DNA of 34,207 nucleotides from Candidatus Obscuribacter sp. (GTDB lineage Bacteria; Cyanobacteriota; Vampirovibrionia; Obscuribacterales; Obscuribacteraceae): assembly GCA_021772135.1 (NCBI GenBank), contig JADYXQ010000148.1, positions 1 to 34,207 of the forward strand, given 5' to 3'. The notes beneath the pieces are model-generated. The model searched no databases, had not been told where the DNA came from, and saw nothing but the letters and a program-made list of their open reading frames with translations. Below, one piece after another: positions 23,577 through 31,465 of the stretch. Each line of letters begins with the position of its first letter. Position 1 is the first letter of the stretch. Made by a program: the position numbers and the translations under genes.

Positions 23577-24413
23577 ATGACAAAACAAGCAAAAAACAGA
23601 GAACCGGTTGTTCCGCCTAAATGCGCCGGTGGCATTATCGACAGCCACGCACACGTGGTCAAAGAGTATTTTCAAGAAGAGCGAGAACTGATTCTTGACC
23701 GCGCTCTGGCCATGGACGTCCACACCTTGATTAATCCAGCTGTGGCTGTCGAGGGCATCGAAGAATTGCTCGAGTTAATTGAAAGTCGTGCAAGTGTCTA
23801 CGGTGCCGCCGGGCAACATCCGCATGAAGCGCGCTTCTGGAGCCCCGAACACAAAGAGAAAATTTTGCGGGCCCTGACGCACCCCAAGATGGTGGCGGTG
23901 GGCGAGTGCGGCCTGGATTATTTTTACAACAATAGCTCTAGAGAGGAGCAGCTGACTGCTTTTCGCGAACAAATTGAAATTGCCGTGGCTCTAGATAAAC
24001 CTGTCATCGTGCATTGTCGCGACGCCTGGGAAGACACTTTCGACCTGCTGAAAAGCGCCGGGCAGGGTAAAGTGCGAGGCGTTTTTCACTGTTTTACCGG
24101 TGGTCCAGAGCATTTAGACGCGATTACCGCTTTAGATTTCTACGTCTCATTTTCGGGCATTCTTACTTACAACAAAGCCACCAACATTCAAGAAGCAGCA
24201 GCGCTTGTGCCGCAAGAGAGAATGCTGGTAGAAACCGACTGCCCATTTCTTTCACCACAAAAGGTACGCGGGGAAAGAAATGAGCCCGCCTATGTCTGGT
24301 TTACAGCAGAAAAGCTAGCCAATCTGCGCCAAACTAGCTTAGAAACTCTGGCCTCGCAGGTTTCAAGCAATGCCGGTGCACTCTTCCGCCTGCCAGCGCG
24401 CGGTTTTAAATAA
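23577..24413 (+). CDS. tatD: TatD family metal-dependent hydrolase/DNase
   Basis: The ATG at 23577 gives 278 residues, in family range; an upstream in-frame TTG at 23541 lies inside a palindrome and is less likely. No clear ribosome site precedes either. The TIM-barrel metal ligands are all visible, numbered from 23577: DSHAH at 22-26, Glu110 in GECGLDYF, His147 in VHCRDAW, His171 in HCFTGG, and Asp221 in ETDCPFLSP. TatD enzymes are Mg-dependent 3'-5' exonucleases linked to DNA repair and RNA turnover. The gene is 35 bases upstream of the kinase island on the same strand and could supply transcription to it. Confidence 0.93.
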   Translation: MTKQAKNREPVVPPKCAGGIIDSHAHVVKEYFQEERELILDRALAMDVHTLINPAVAVEGIEELLELIESRASVYGAAGQHPHEARFWSPEHKEKILRALTHPKMVAVGECGLDYFYNNSSREEQLTAFREQIEIAVALDKPVIVHCRDAWEDTFDLLKSAGQGKVRGVFHCFTGGPEHLDAITALDFYVSFSGILTYNKATNIQEAAALVPQERMLVETDCPFLSPQKVRGERNEPAYVWFTAEKLANLRQTSLETLASQVSSNAGALFRLPARGFK

Positions 24414-24448
24414 AACTCCCCCGGGCATGACTGTGGAGAGAATCACCA

Positions 24449-26518
24449 GTGATGCCTACGATAAAAAAGAAGAAAAAGAATCGCCTGCCTGAATGCACAA
24501 TCGATCTCACCACTCCTAATGAGCGAATGGTGATGAAGATGCTTGCCCTTCAAGCACCAGTCTGGTATTTCCTTTCGTTTATGCTTTTTCACTGGCTCGG
24601 ATACGGCATCGAAGTTTTGCCAGGCCTACTGCTTTTTTATTACGTCTACAGTTTTGAAAGCACCCGTCAACTAATTTTCCAAGATGATTGCCTCAGGCTG
24701 CCGGGCGCATTCAGACCCGCTTACCTATACGGTGAAATCAGCAAAATTGAAATTGATCCCACCAACGCGCTCCGCATCACAACTTCAGACACCAAGCTAC
24801 GAGAGATTTCTCTGGCCGGTCTTTCACGGGAGGAGGCGGCCAAACTCTGGACGCTTTTTGCCACCAGATTCAAAGGCGCACAAATAAATCCAGAAGTGAG
24901 AGTGCGTTTAAAAAATTGGGTTGGGCAACCGGTTAAAGGCAGGCAAGCGTTAAAACAGAGCGCTGAGCTGGCGGCGCAAGAGCATGCCAATGACCTGCAG
25001 GTAACTCTAAATCTTAAGGCGCACTCTACCCTTTCTCAAACATTTGCTCACTTAACTCGATTCGAAAAAGGTTATGACCTGGGCATAGCCAGAGTATGGC
25101 TGGCCTGCTGGTCGATAGCTGCCATCGTCTATACCGTAATCGTTGCCGATCGAACTCGCGTTGCTTATGATAACCTCACGGCGCTATTGATATATCTCAC
25201 CGAAGTGGTGCACTTATTCAGTGACTTTCTGAGTTCGAGCTGGTGGCTTCATTTGGCCGGTATCGGTACTTGCGGCCTTGTCTGTCTGATGCTATTCAGT
25301 ATGGACCGTTTCTTGAGAAAATTCCATGAAGCGGATCGCGTTTTCATCGATTATCTTGGTTTCACCGCCCTTCTCAATACACCGACAGGCTCGGTACCGA
25401 GAGAACATCTGAGCTGGCAATCTATTGCTTCAATTAAATTGTATGGGTCTCAGAGCAGCGATGCCGGCGGCGTTATTGAAATAAGGGCTTACAACGACCA
25501 AGGGCGTGACCGGCTACCCATCCAGATACCGCTGGCCGCGCTGACCTCAAATCATGATCGCCAGCTCTTTCTCGAAGCCATTAATGCCTGGGGCAGGTGC
25601 ATAGATGTCGATACCAAAATTCAAGAGCTGATAACTCCCCATGCAGATGTTTCATACACTGAGCTGTGGTTTTCTTCACTGCATTCGGCTCCACAGCTAA
25701 AAGAGCTCACACCGCTGGTAAATGGTGCAAAGCTTTCGCACAATCTTGAAATTGAAAAACAACTGGGCATCGGAGGCCAGGCTGTCACTTATCTGGCTTA
25801 CGACTCGGATTCAGACAATAAAGTGGTATTGAAAGAATTTATTTTACCGCTCTACAACGAAACAGTAAAAAAGCGTATGACCGAACGTTTTGAACACGAT
25901 GCCAAATTGCTGCAAAGCCTCGACCACCCTCAGGTAGTAAAACTGCACCACTATTTTATCGAAGGTAGCAGGGCATTTCTTGTGCTTGAACATGTTGAAG
26001 GCACGACCTTAAAACAAAAAGTCGTGGAAGATGGCCCTCTAAGCGAAGCAGCGGTGCTCGAATTAATGAAGCAGATGGCCACCATACTGGTTTATTTACA
26101 CAGCCGCACACCGCCGGTAGTGCACCGCGATTTTACCGCCGAGAATATTGTCATTAACGACTCGGGTACAATTAAACTATTAGACTTCGACGTCGCTACT
26201 AGCTTTGAGCAAGAGACAACAGCCAGAGTCTCATTTGCCGGCAAGCAAAACTATCTGCCACCCGAGCAGTTTCAGGGGCGTCCCTGCCCTCAAAGCGATA
26301 TTTACGCACTGGGAGCCACCGCTTATTATCTTCTAACAGCAGGCGAACCAGAGCCTCTCGCCGCCAGCCATCCAGAGAGAAGTGCGCCGGTATCAACCCT
26401 TTTAGACCATCTGGTGGCGTATTGCACAGAGCCTGTTTTACAAGCAAGGTGCGGCAGTGCAGACGAGTTACTGGCAAAGCTAGAAAATCAATCTGCCCTG
26501 ATTAGTGACGCACAATGA
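24449..26518 (+). CDS. Membrane Ser/Thr kinase, type A, with DFD motif (cassette 1)
   Basis: A 689-residue protein; GTG 24449 and ATG 24452 are both possible, with GGAG at 24435-24438. A basic N-terminus is followed by two membrane helices (about 35-68) and a PH-like segment (75-160: LIFQDDCLRLPGAFR, YGEISKIEI), then two more helix regions (about 213-233 and 265-285) and a second PH-like segment (295-390). A pre-kinase motif SYTELWFSSL (402-411) leads into the kinase domain (434-680). Present: Lys462, HRDFTAEN (559-566), PPE, the late DIYALG segment. Altered: DFD (579-581) for DFG, Asp484 where helix C usually has Glu, and a Gly-loop GIGGQAV. These changes may alter metal binding or regulation. 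Its stop overlaps the start of the type B kinase by four bases. Confidence 0.88.
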   Translation: MMPTIKKKKKNRLPECTIDLTTPNERMVMKMLALQAPVWYFLSFMLFHWLGYGIEVLPGLLLFYYVYSFESTRQLIFQDDCLRLPGAFRPAYLYGEISKIEIDPTNALRITTSDTKLREISLAGLSREEAAKLWTLFATRFKGAQINPEVRVRLKNWVGQPVKGRQALKQSAELAAQEHANDLQVTLNLKAHSTLSQTFAHLTRFEKGYDLGIARVWLACWSIAAIVYTVIVADRTRVAYDNLTALLIYLTEVVHLFSDFLSSSWWLHLAGIGTCGLVCLMLFSMDRFLRKFHEADRVFIDYLGFTALLNTPTGSVPREHLSWQSIASIKLYGSQSSDAGGVIEIRAYNDQGRDRLPIQIPLAALTSNHDRQLFLEAINAWGRCIDVDTKIQELITPHADVSYTELWFSSLHSAPQLKELTPLVNGAKLSHNLEIEKQLGIGGQAVTYLAYDSDSDNKVVLKEFILPLYNETVKKRMTERFEHDAKLLQSLDHPQVVKLHHYFIEGSRAFLVLEHVEGTTLKQKVVEDGPLSEAAVLELMKQMATILVYLHSRTPPVVHRDFTAENIVINDSGTIKLLDFDVATSFEQETTARVSFAGKQNYLPPEQFQGRPCPQSDIYALGATAYYLLTAGEPEPLAASHPERSAPVSTLLDHLVAYCTEPVLQARCGSADELLAKLENQSALISDAQ

Positions 26519-27966
26519 CACCAGAAAAAATCATCATCTATGATTCAATACCGGCAAAAGTTTGTCTATTTTTGTGCAATCTTTCTTTGCCGATCTGGGG
26601 TGTGCTGGCGCCAGCCATGGCAGGCCTGACAGCCGTTTTTGGTATAATTTGCCTGCTTGGACTGATGGTTGGATTAAACGAGAACAGTTGGAATGATTTG
26701 ATCAAAATTCTTGGTTTTTGTTTCTATCTGATTCTATTATTTTTTCTCGGCACGATTGCTAAAGGTTTGATTGAAGACAATAAAATTCTAATCAGTGAAG
26801 ACGGTCTGACTGTACCGATTTTGCCCAGCCTGAGCAACAAAATGCGCCGCTTCATTGAGTGGCGGGAGATTAAAAGCATCATGCTGGTTGGCGATCTGGG
26901 CGAAGTCGATAACCTTAAACTGCATATGATGCTCGACGAAGGTACGGTTAAACTCGGACTAGACGGTATTTCGAACAACGACATCGAATATTTGCTCGTC
27001 AGTATGAGCAACTGGCTGCCGCAGAGAGCGCAAGATTTACGCTTACAAGAATTGAAAGAATCTTTGTGGAATGCCGGCAGCCTGGAGTCTGCCAATCAAG
27101 ATCATGCTTTGAGCTTTACACGAATGTGGGAGGATGAACTGAGCGATCGCTTTAGCAGTACTGCTTACATTCCGCTCAACCCAGGTCAAAAGCTGCTGGA
27201 TAGTACGGTTAAGGTGATTAAGCAACTGGCTTTTGGCGGCTGGTCGGCGGTCTATCTTGTGCAAGAGTCAAACACGAAATTGAAAGTTTTGAAAGAGTGT
27301 GTCATCCCGCCTCTGGCATCAGACGATCTAAAGGCAAAGGCACTAGGGATGTTTTCCCGCGAAGCGCAATTGTTGCTAAAACTAGATCACCCAAAGATCG
27401 TTAAGGTGCACGAACACTTTAGCGAAGCCGATAGACAGTATTTATTGCTCGATTATGTAAGCGGGCAAAATCTTCGCCAGCTGGTGCGATTGCAGGGCCC
27501 TATGCACCAGCTCGACGCTCTTGATTATGGAGAGCAACTGGCTGATATTCTAATTTATTTGCACGAGCTGGAACCGCCTATGGTGCACCGCGATCTCACT
27601 CCAGACAATATTGTAGTCAATGGCGACAAAGTCATGCTGATAGATTTTGGCGCAGCCAATGAAATAGTGGGCACGGCAACGGGTACTTTAATTGGCAAAC
27701 AAGGTTATATCGCGCCTGAACAATTTCGCGGCCACGCCACGGTTTTAAGCGACCTCTACGCTCTGGGTGCCACCTTGCATTTTATGCTCTGTGGCCGTGA
27801 ACCAGAAGCGCTCTGCCAATCAACACCTCAAGCTCTGGTGAAGGTATTTCCGGCATTAGACCTGTTAGTGCAAAGCCTCACCAATCAAGACCAGAGTGAG
27901 CGGCCGCAGTCCGCCAAAATTGTCAAAGGGAAAATTGCTGCCATTCGGCAGTTGCCTCTAGAGTAG
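26515..27966 (+). CDS. Membrane Ser/Thr kinase, type B (cassette 1)
   Basis: A 483-residue protein starting inside the stop of the type A gene (ATGA overlap), so translation is probably coupled. The N-terminus EKIIIYDSIPAKVCLFLCNLSLP is nearly repeated in the second B protein. Two membrane regions (about 16-52 and 65-84) are followed by a PH-like segment (90-170, ILISEDGLTVP, WREIKSIMLV), the pre-kinase motif SFTRMWEDEL (200-209) and a kinase domain (233-478). Catalytic residues are canonical: Lys260, Glu283 of helix C, HRDLTPDN (358-365), DFG (377-379), APEQ and DLYALG. The Gly-loop is AFGGWSAVY, lacking the first and third Gly of GxGxxG. The pairing suggests B phosphorylates A or a shared substrate. 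Confidence 0.9.
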   Translation: MTPEKIIIYDSIPAKVCLFLCNLSLPIWGVLAPAMAGLTAVFGIICLLGLMVGLNENSWNDLIKILGFCFYLILLFFLGTIAKGLIEDNKILISEDGLTVPILPSLSNKMRRFIEWREIKSIMLVGDLGEVDNLKLHMMLDEGTVKLGLDGISNNDIEYLLVSMSNWLPQRAQDLRLQELKESLWNAGSLESANQDHALSFTRMWEDELSDRFSSTAYIPLNPGQKLLDSTVKVIKQLAFGGWSAVYLVQESNTKLKVLKECVIPPLASDDLKAKALGMFSREAQLLLKLDHPKIVKVHEHFSEADRQYLLLDYVSGQNLRQLVRLQGPMHQLDALDYGEQLADILIYLHELEPPMVHRDLTPDNIVVNGDKVMLIDFGAANEIVGTATGTLIGKQGYIAPEQFRGHATVLSDLYALGATLHFMLCGREPEALCQSTPQALVKVFPALDLLVQSLTNQDQSERPQSAKIVKGKIAAIRQLPLE

Positions 27967-27971
27967 ATTTA

Positions 27972-27999
27972 ATGACTAAATACAAATGACCAAATACAG
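27972..27999 (+). repeat. 14-bp tandem duplication of a start region, creating a 5-codon mini-frame
   Basis: ATGACTAAATACAA is followed directly by ATGACCAAATACAG. The first ATG opens a frame of five codons (MTKYK) whose TGA (27987-27989) overlaps the ATG of the next kinase (27986), the same ATGA geometry as the 26515 junction. Confidence 0.6.
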
Positions 28000-30004
28000 A
28001 AGCACAAAAATTGAATTGAACGGCAGCATGGAACAATTCCAACAGCGTCTTTTGCTTTTATCTATGCCAATCTGGTTAATCATGCTGCCGGGATTGAGCT
28101 TGACGATCTCTCCTGCATTTGCACTGCTGGCTATGTCGATAACCGTCTGTTGCATTTATCGCTTGTTTGCCTTGAGGCGTAGTCAAATAATTTTTGAAAA
28201 AGACAATCTCCGCTTACCGGGTGCTCTCCGCCTCGCTTGCAAATATTCAGATATTCAGTCAGTTGGCCTTGAGCGACAAAACCTCTACGTCAAAGCCGTC
28301 AATAAAGATCATCCGTATAAATTTTCGCTGAGCAATCTCTCTAAAGAGAATGCAGAAATGCTCTGGACATTAATGGCGCAAAAACTGCGAACAGCAAAGA
28401 TTAGCCCTGCAGTGCGTGCAGCGCTGATGGCAAAGAGCGACGGCTCAACTATTGCCAGCACAGAAGCCCCAGGCGATGACCTTCAGATTATAATTCTTAT
28501 GGGCAATGACTATCAGGTCTCTAAAATTTTATCGTACATGTCACAGTACGATGTCATTTTCGACGTAGGCTTTTTTAGAGCATGGACGATATTCTGGACC
28601 GGCTTTGGTGGCATTGCTCTGGCTTTTTTAGCGGCAGAGGAAATTCCGGCGTTGTCGGCAGTGTTACACACAGCGGTAACGCTCGTTACCGAAATATTCA
28701 ATCTGTTTGGTCAACTTATAGTGAAATTAGACATTTCTATTGGTTTTTTTGGTTTTGTTCTCACTGTTGTACTTTGCCTTTACTATCTCCTCAAAAAATG
28801 GATGGAGCCTGACAGCATTGTAGTAAACAAGCAGGGCATCACGCCCCAATTACACGTGCCCACTGGCTCAGTGGCGCAAGAAAATATTAGCTGGCCCGAA
28901 ATCACTTCAATCAATCTGCTTGGTCGAGAAGATCAAAAGAGCGCGAGTACAAATGGTATCGGAATCATCGAAATAAAGACAAATACAGATAGATTGCCCC
29001 TGGCCATTCCTCTGCGTGCTTTTCATGACGAATCTACGCGCGGGCAATTTCTGGAAGCCTTGAAGACCTGGGGCTCTGAGGTTTCAATTGATCCAAAATT
29101 GCTTGAACTGTTTACCCCCGCCAACGAAATTACGTATACAGAGCTCTGGTTATCATCACTTGAGCAAGCACCCGGTTTAAATCAGCTCACTCCACTACAA
29201 GCAGGCGATAAGCTCGAACATCATTCCCTGGTGATTAAGCAACAATTGGCAAGCGGCGGCCAGGGTGTAACCTACCTGGCAGAAATGGCGGCTGACCCTG
29301 CGGATCTTCCTACCACTGTTGTTTTGAAAGAAATCATTTTGCCGCTGTTTATCGATAGCGCAAAAAAACGAATTACCGAACGCTTTGAACGCGATGCCAA
29401 ATTGTTGAAGAGCCTTGATCATCAACAGATAGTCAAATTGCATGACTATTTTATTGAGGGTCATCGCGCCTTTCTCATGCTCGAATATGTAGAAGGAAAA
29501 ACCCTGAGAGATAAAGTGTTGACAGAAGGCCCGCTCAATGAAAATGAAGTCGTGGCCAAGGCAGAGCAAATGCTTGCCATACTTGAATATCTGCACCACC
29601 GCACACCGCCAGTAGTGCACCGTGATTTCACACCAGACAATCTTTTACTTAACCAACAGGGTCAAATTAAGCTTTTAGACTTTGATGTAGCGCTGCAATC
29701 GGCAGAAATTACCGGAGCCAAAGCAACTATTGTAGGCAAACATAATTTCCTGCCGCCGGAGCAATTTCGAGGTTATCCCTGCCCCCAGAGTGATTTTTAT
29801 GCCATGGGGGCAACTTTATACTTTATGCTCACAGGCTCAGAGCCAGAAGCCCTGGGCTGTTCGCACCCCAATAAAATAATAGATTCGATCAATCCCATTT
29901 TCGATCAGTTTATTGCCACAGCCACAGAACCGACTCTAGATAAACGCTTTAACACAATAGAGCAAATGAAAGAATTTCTCAGCCGTGTCAGGGAGGGCCA
30001 GTGA
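27986..30004 (+). CDS. Membrane Ser/Thr kinase, type A', with DFD motif (cassette 2)
   Basis: A 672-residue paralogue of the kinase at 24449 with the same order: two membrane helices (about 22-62), PH-like segment (66-150, IIFEKDNLRLPGALR), two further membrane regions (about 198-220 and 250-269), second PH-like segment (275-370, ISWPEITSINLLG), pre-kinase motif TYTELWLSSL (383-392), kinase domain (415-668). Lys448, HRDFTPDN (545-552) and LPPEQ are kept. It shares the unusual features of the first A kinase: DFD at 565-567 and Asp470 at the helix-C Glu position, so both changes predate the duplication. The Gly-loop is ASGGQGV. Start at the second ATG of a 14-bp duplication. Its stop overlaps the start region of the following B' gene. 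Confidence 0.88.
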   Translation: MTKYRSTKIELNGSMEQFQQRLLLLSMPIWLIMLPGLSLTISPAFALLAMSITVCCIYRLFALRRSQIIFEKDNLRLPGALRLACKYSDIQSVGLERQNLYVKAVNKDHPYKFSLSNLSKENAEMLWTLMAQKLRTAKISPAVRAALMAKSDGSTIASTEAPGDDLQIIILMGNDYQVSKILSYMSQYDVIFDVGFFRAWTIFWTGFGGIALAFLAAEEIPALSAVLHTAVTLVTEIFNLFGQLIVKLDISIGFFGFVLTVVLCLYYLLKKWMEPDSIVVNKQGITPQLHVPTGSVAQENISWPEITSINLLGREDQKSASTNGIGIIEIKTNTDRLPLAIPLRAFHDESTRGQFLEALKTWGSEVSIDPKLLELFTPANEITYTELWLSSLEQAPGLNQLTPLQAGDKLEHHSLVIKQQLASGGQGVTYLAEMAADPADLPTTVVLKEIILPLFIDSAKKRITERFERDAKLLKSLDHQQIVKLHDYFIEGHRAFLMLEYVEGKTLRDKVLTEGPLNENEVVAKAEQMLAILEYLHHRTPPVVHRDFTPDNLLLNQQGQIKLLDFDVALQSAEITGAKATIVGKHNFLPPEQFRGYPCPQSDFYAMGATLYFMLTGSEPEALGCSHPNKIIDSINPIFDQFIATATEPTLDKRFNTIEQMKEFLSRVREGQ

Positions 30005-31434
30005 TGTCCGGCCACGGTCAAGAAAAAGTAATCATTTATGATTCACCGGTAGCCAAAGCATGCCTGCTGCTCTGTAACTTAAGCATGCCATTCTGGGGTT
30101 TCTTAGCACCTGTACTTCTAGCGCTGCTGGTAATGGTGATGGCATTGATGACAGTTTTCAGCGGTGGGCGTGAATCACTCATAGGCACGGCCAGCCTGAT
30201 TTTTTACCTTTCTATATTTTACATGATTGGCGCCACCCTCACAGGACTCTTCGAAGACAGCAATCTTACCGTTGCCGAAGACGGGTTTAGTGTTCCGGTT
30301 TTAAACAGTCTTTCAAATAACTTTGAGCGTTTCATCACATGGCGACAGATTACTCACGTGGTCATCGAAGGCCAGGACCTTTCAGATCTAAACTCGTTAA
30401 AAATCTGCTTCAAAACCGGTCAGGGTAGCGTCACTCTCGATCTAAATGGTCTGGTGGCCAGCGACATCGAATATTTGCTGGTAAGCATTTCTAACTGGTT
30501 GCCGACCAGTGCCCTGGACAATCGCATCGAACAACTAAAAGAAGTGCTCTGGAATACAGCTTCTGAGCCAGGAGATACCTTGCTCAGCTATACAAAAATG
30601 TGGGAAGAGGAATTGTCAAATCGCTACAGCGCCACCGCCTACATGCCCCTGAACCCGGGGCAAAGGTTGCAGGACAACAAACTCAAAGTAATTCGCCAAC
30701 TGGCCTTCGGTGGCTGGTCAGCCATCTATCTGGTGCAAGAATCCAATACCAGCCTTCGTGTACTGAAAGAATCGGTAATTCCACCAGGAGCCAATGACGC
30801 CCTCAAAATCAAGGCCCAGGAAATGTTCTGCCGCGAAGCAGCACTATTATTAAAACTAGACTGCCCTGGCGTGGTCAAAGTCTATGACCATTTTATCGAA
30901 GACAGTCGCCACTACCTTTTACTCGACTACATCAGTGGTCAGAATCTACGGCAGAAAGTCAAATTGGAAGGCCCATGTCATGAGCTTGATGCCCTCGATT
31001 ATTTTTTGCAGCTGTCGGCAATTTTTCAATATTTGCACGAGCAAGTGCCAGCGGTTGTACACCGAGATGTCACACCGGATAATATTGTCATTGCCGCTGA
31101 CGGCCAAATAAAGCTAATCGATTTTGGCGCCGCCAATGAACTTATCGGCACAGCAACAGGAACCCTGGTGGGCAAGCAGAGTTATATTTCTCCCGAACAG
31201 TTTCGGGGTCATGCCACCACCACCAGTGACCTATATGGCTTGGGCGCCACTATGTTTTATATGCTTACCGGTCAAGATCCTGAACCACTATCACAATCTT
31301 CACCAGAAATTTTATCCCCTTCCCTATCAGCAGGGCTCAATCTGCTGGTAGAGGAGCTCACAGCCCAAGATCAAGAGCAGAGGCCAGGCTCAGCGGCAGA
31401 ACTAAAGAAAAGAATTTTAGCGCTGCAAGAATAA
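30004..31434 (+). CDS. Membrane Ser/Thr kinase, type B' (cassette 2)
   Basis: About 476 residues. ATG 30004 is chosen because GGGAGGG lies six bases upstream; GTG 30001 would also work. The ATG shares a base with the stop of A' (TGATG). It is a clear paralogue of the kinase at 26515: N-terminal EKVIIYDSPVAKACLLLCNLSMP, two membrane regions (about 18-52 and 62-84), PH-like segment (90-170), pre-kinase motif SYTKMWEEEL (196-205) and kinase domain (about 228-472). Canonical Lys256, Glu279, HRDVTPDN (354-361), DFG (374-376) and SPEQ, numbered from the GTG. The Gly-loop AFGGWSAIY matches its paralogue. It converges on the next kinase with 22 bases between stops. Confidence 0.9.
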   Translation: MSGHGQEKVIIYDSPVAKACLLLCNLSMPFWGFLAPVLLALLVMVMALMTVFSGGRESLIGTASLIFYLSIFYMIGATLTGLFEDSNLTVAEDGFSVPVLNSLSNNFERFITWRQITHVVIEGQDLSDLNSLKICFKTGQGSVTLDLNGLVASDIEYLLVSISNWLPTSALDNRIEQLKEVLWNTASEPGDTLLSYTKMWEEELSNRYSATAYMPLNPGQRLQDNKLKVIRQLAFGGWSAIYLVQESNTSLRVLKESVIPPGANDALKIKAQEMFCREAALLLKLDCPGVVKVYDHFIEDSRHYLLLDYISGQNLRQKVKLEGPCHELDALDYFLQLSAIFQYLHEQVPAVVHRDVTPDNIVIAADGQIKLIDFGAANELIGTATGTLVGKQSYISPEQFRGHATTTSDLYGLGATMFYMLTGQDPEPLSQSSPEILSPSLSAGLNLLVEELTAQDQEQRPGSAAELKKRILALQE

Positions 31435-31435
31435 T

Positions 31436-31465
31436 CGCAGAGCTAACGAGCAAATTTTAGCTGCG
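31436..31465. terminator. Possible bidirectional terminator hairpin between convergent kinases
   Basis: CGCA-ga-GCTAA (31436-31446) pairs with TTAGC-TGCG (31457-31465), with a two-base bulge and a ten-base AT-rich loop. It starts two bases after the B' stop and covers the stop of the opposing kinase. No T-run follows, so efficiency is doubtful. Confidence 0.35.
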
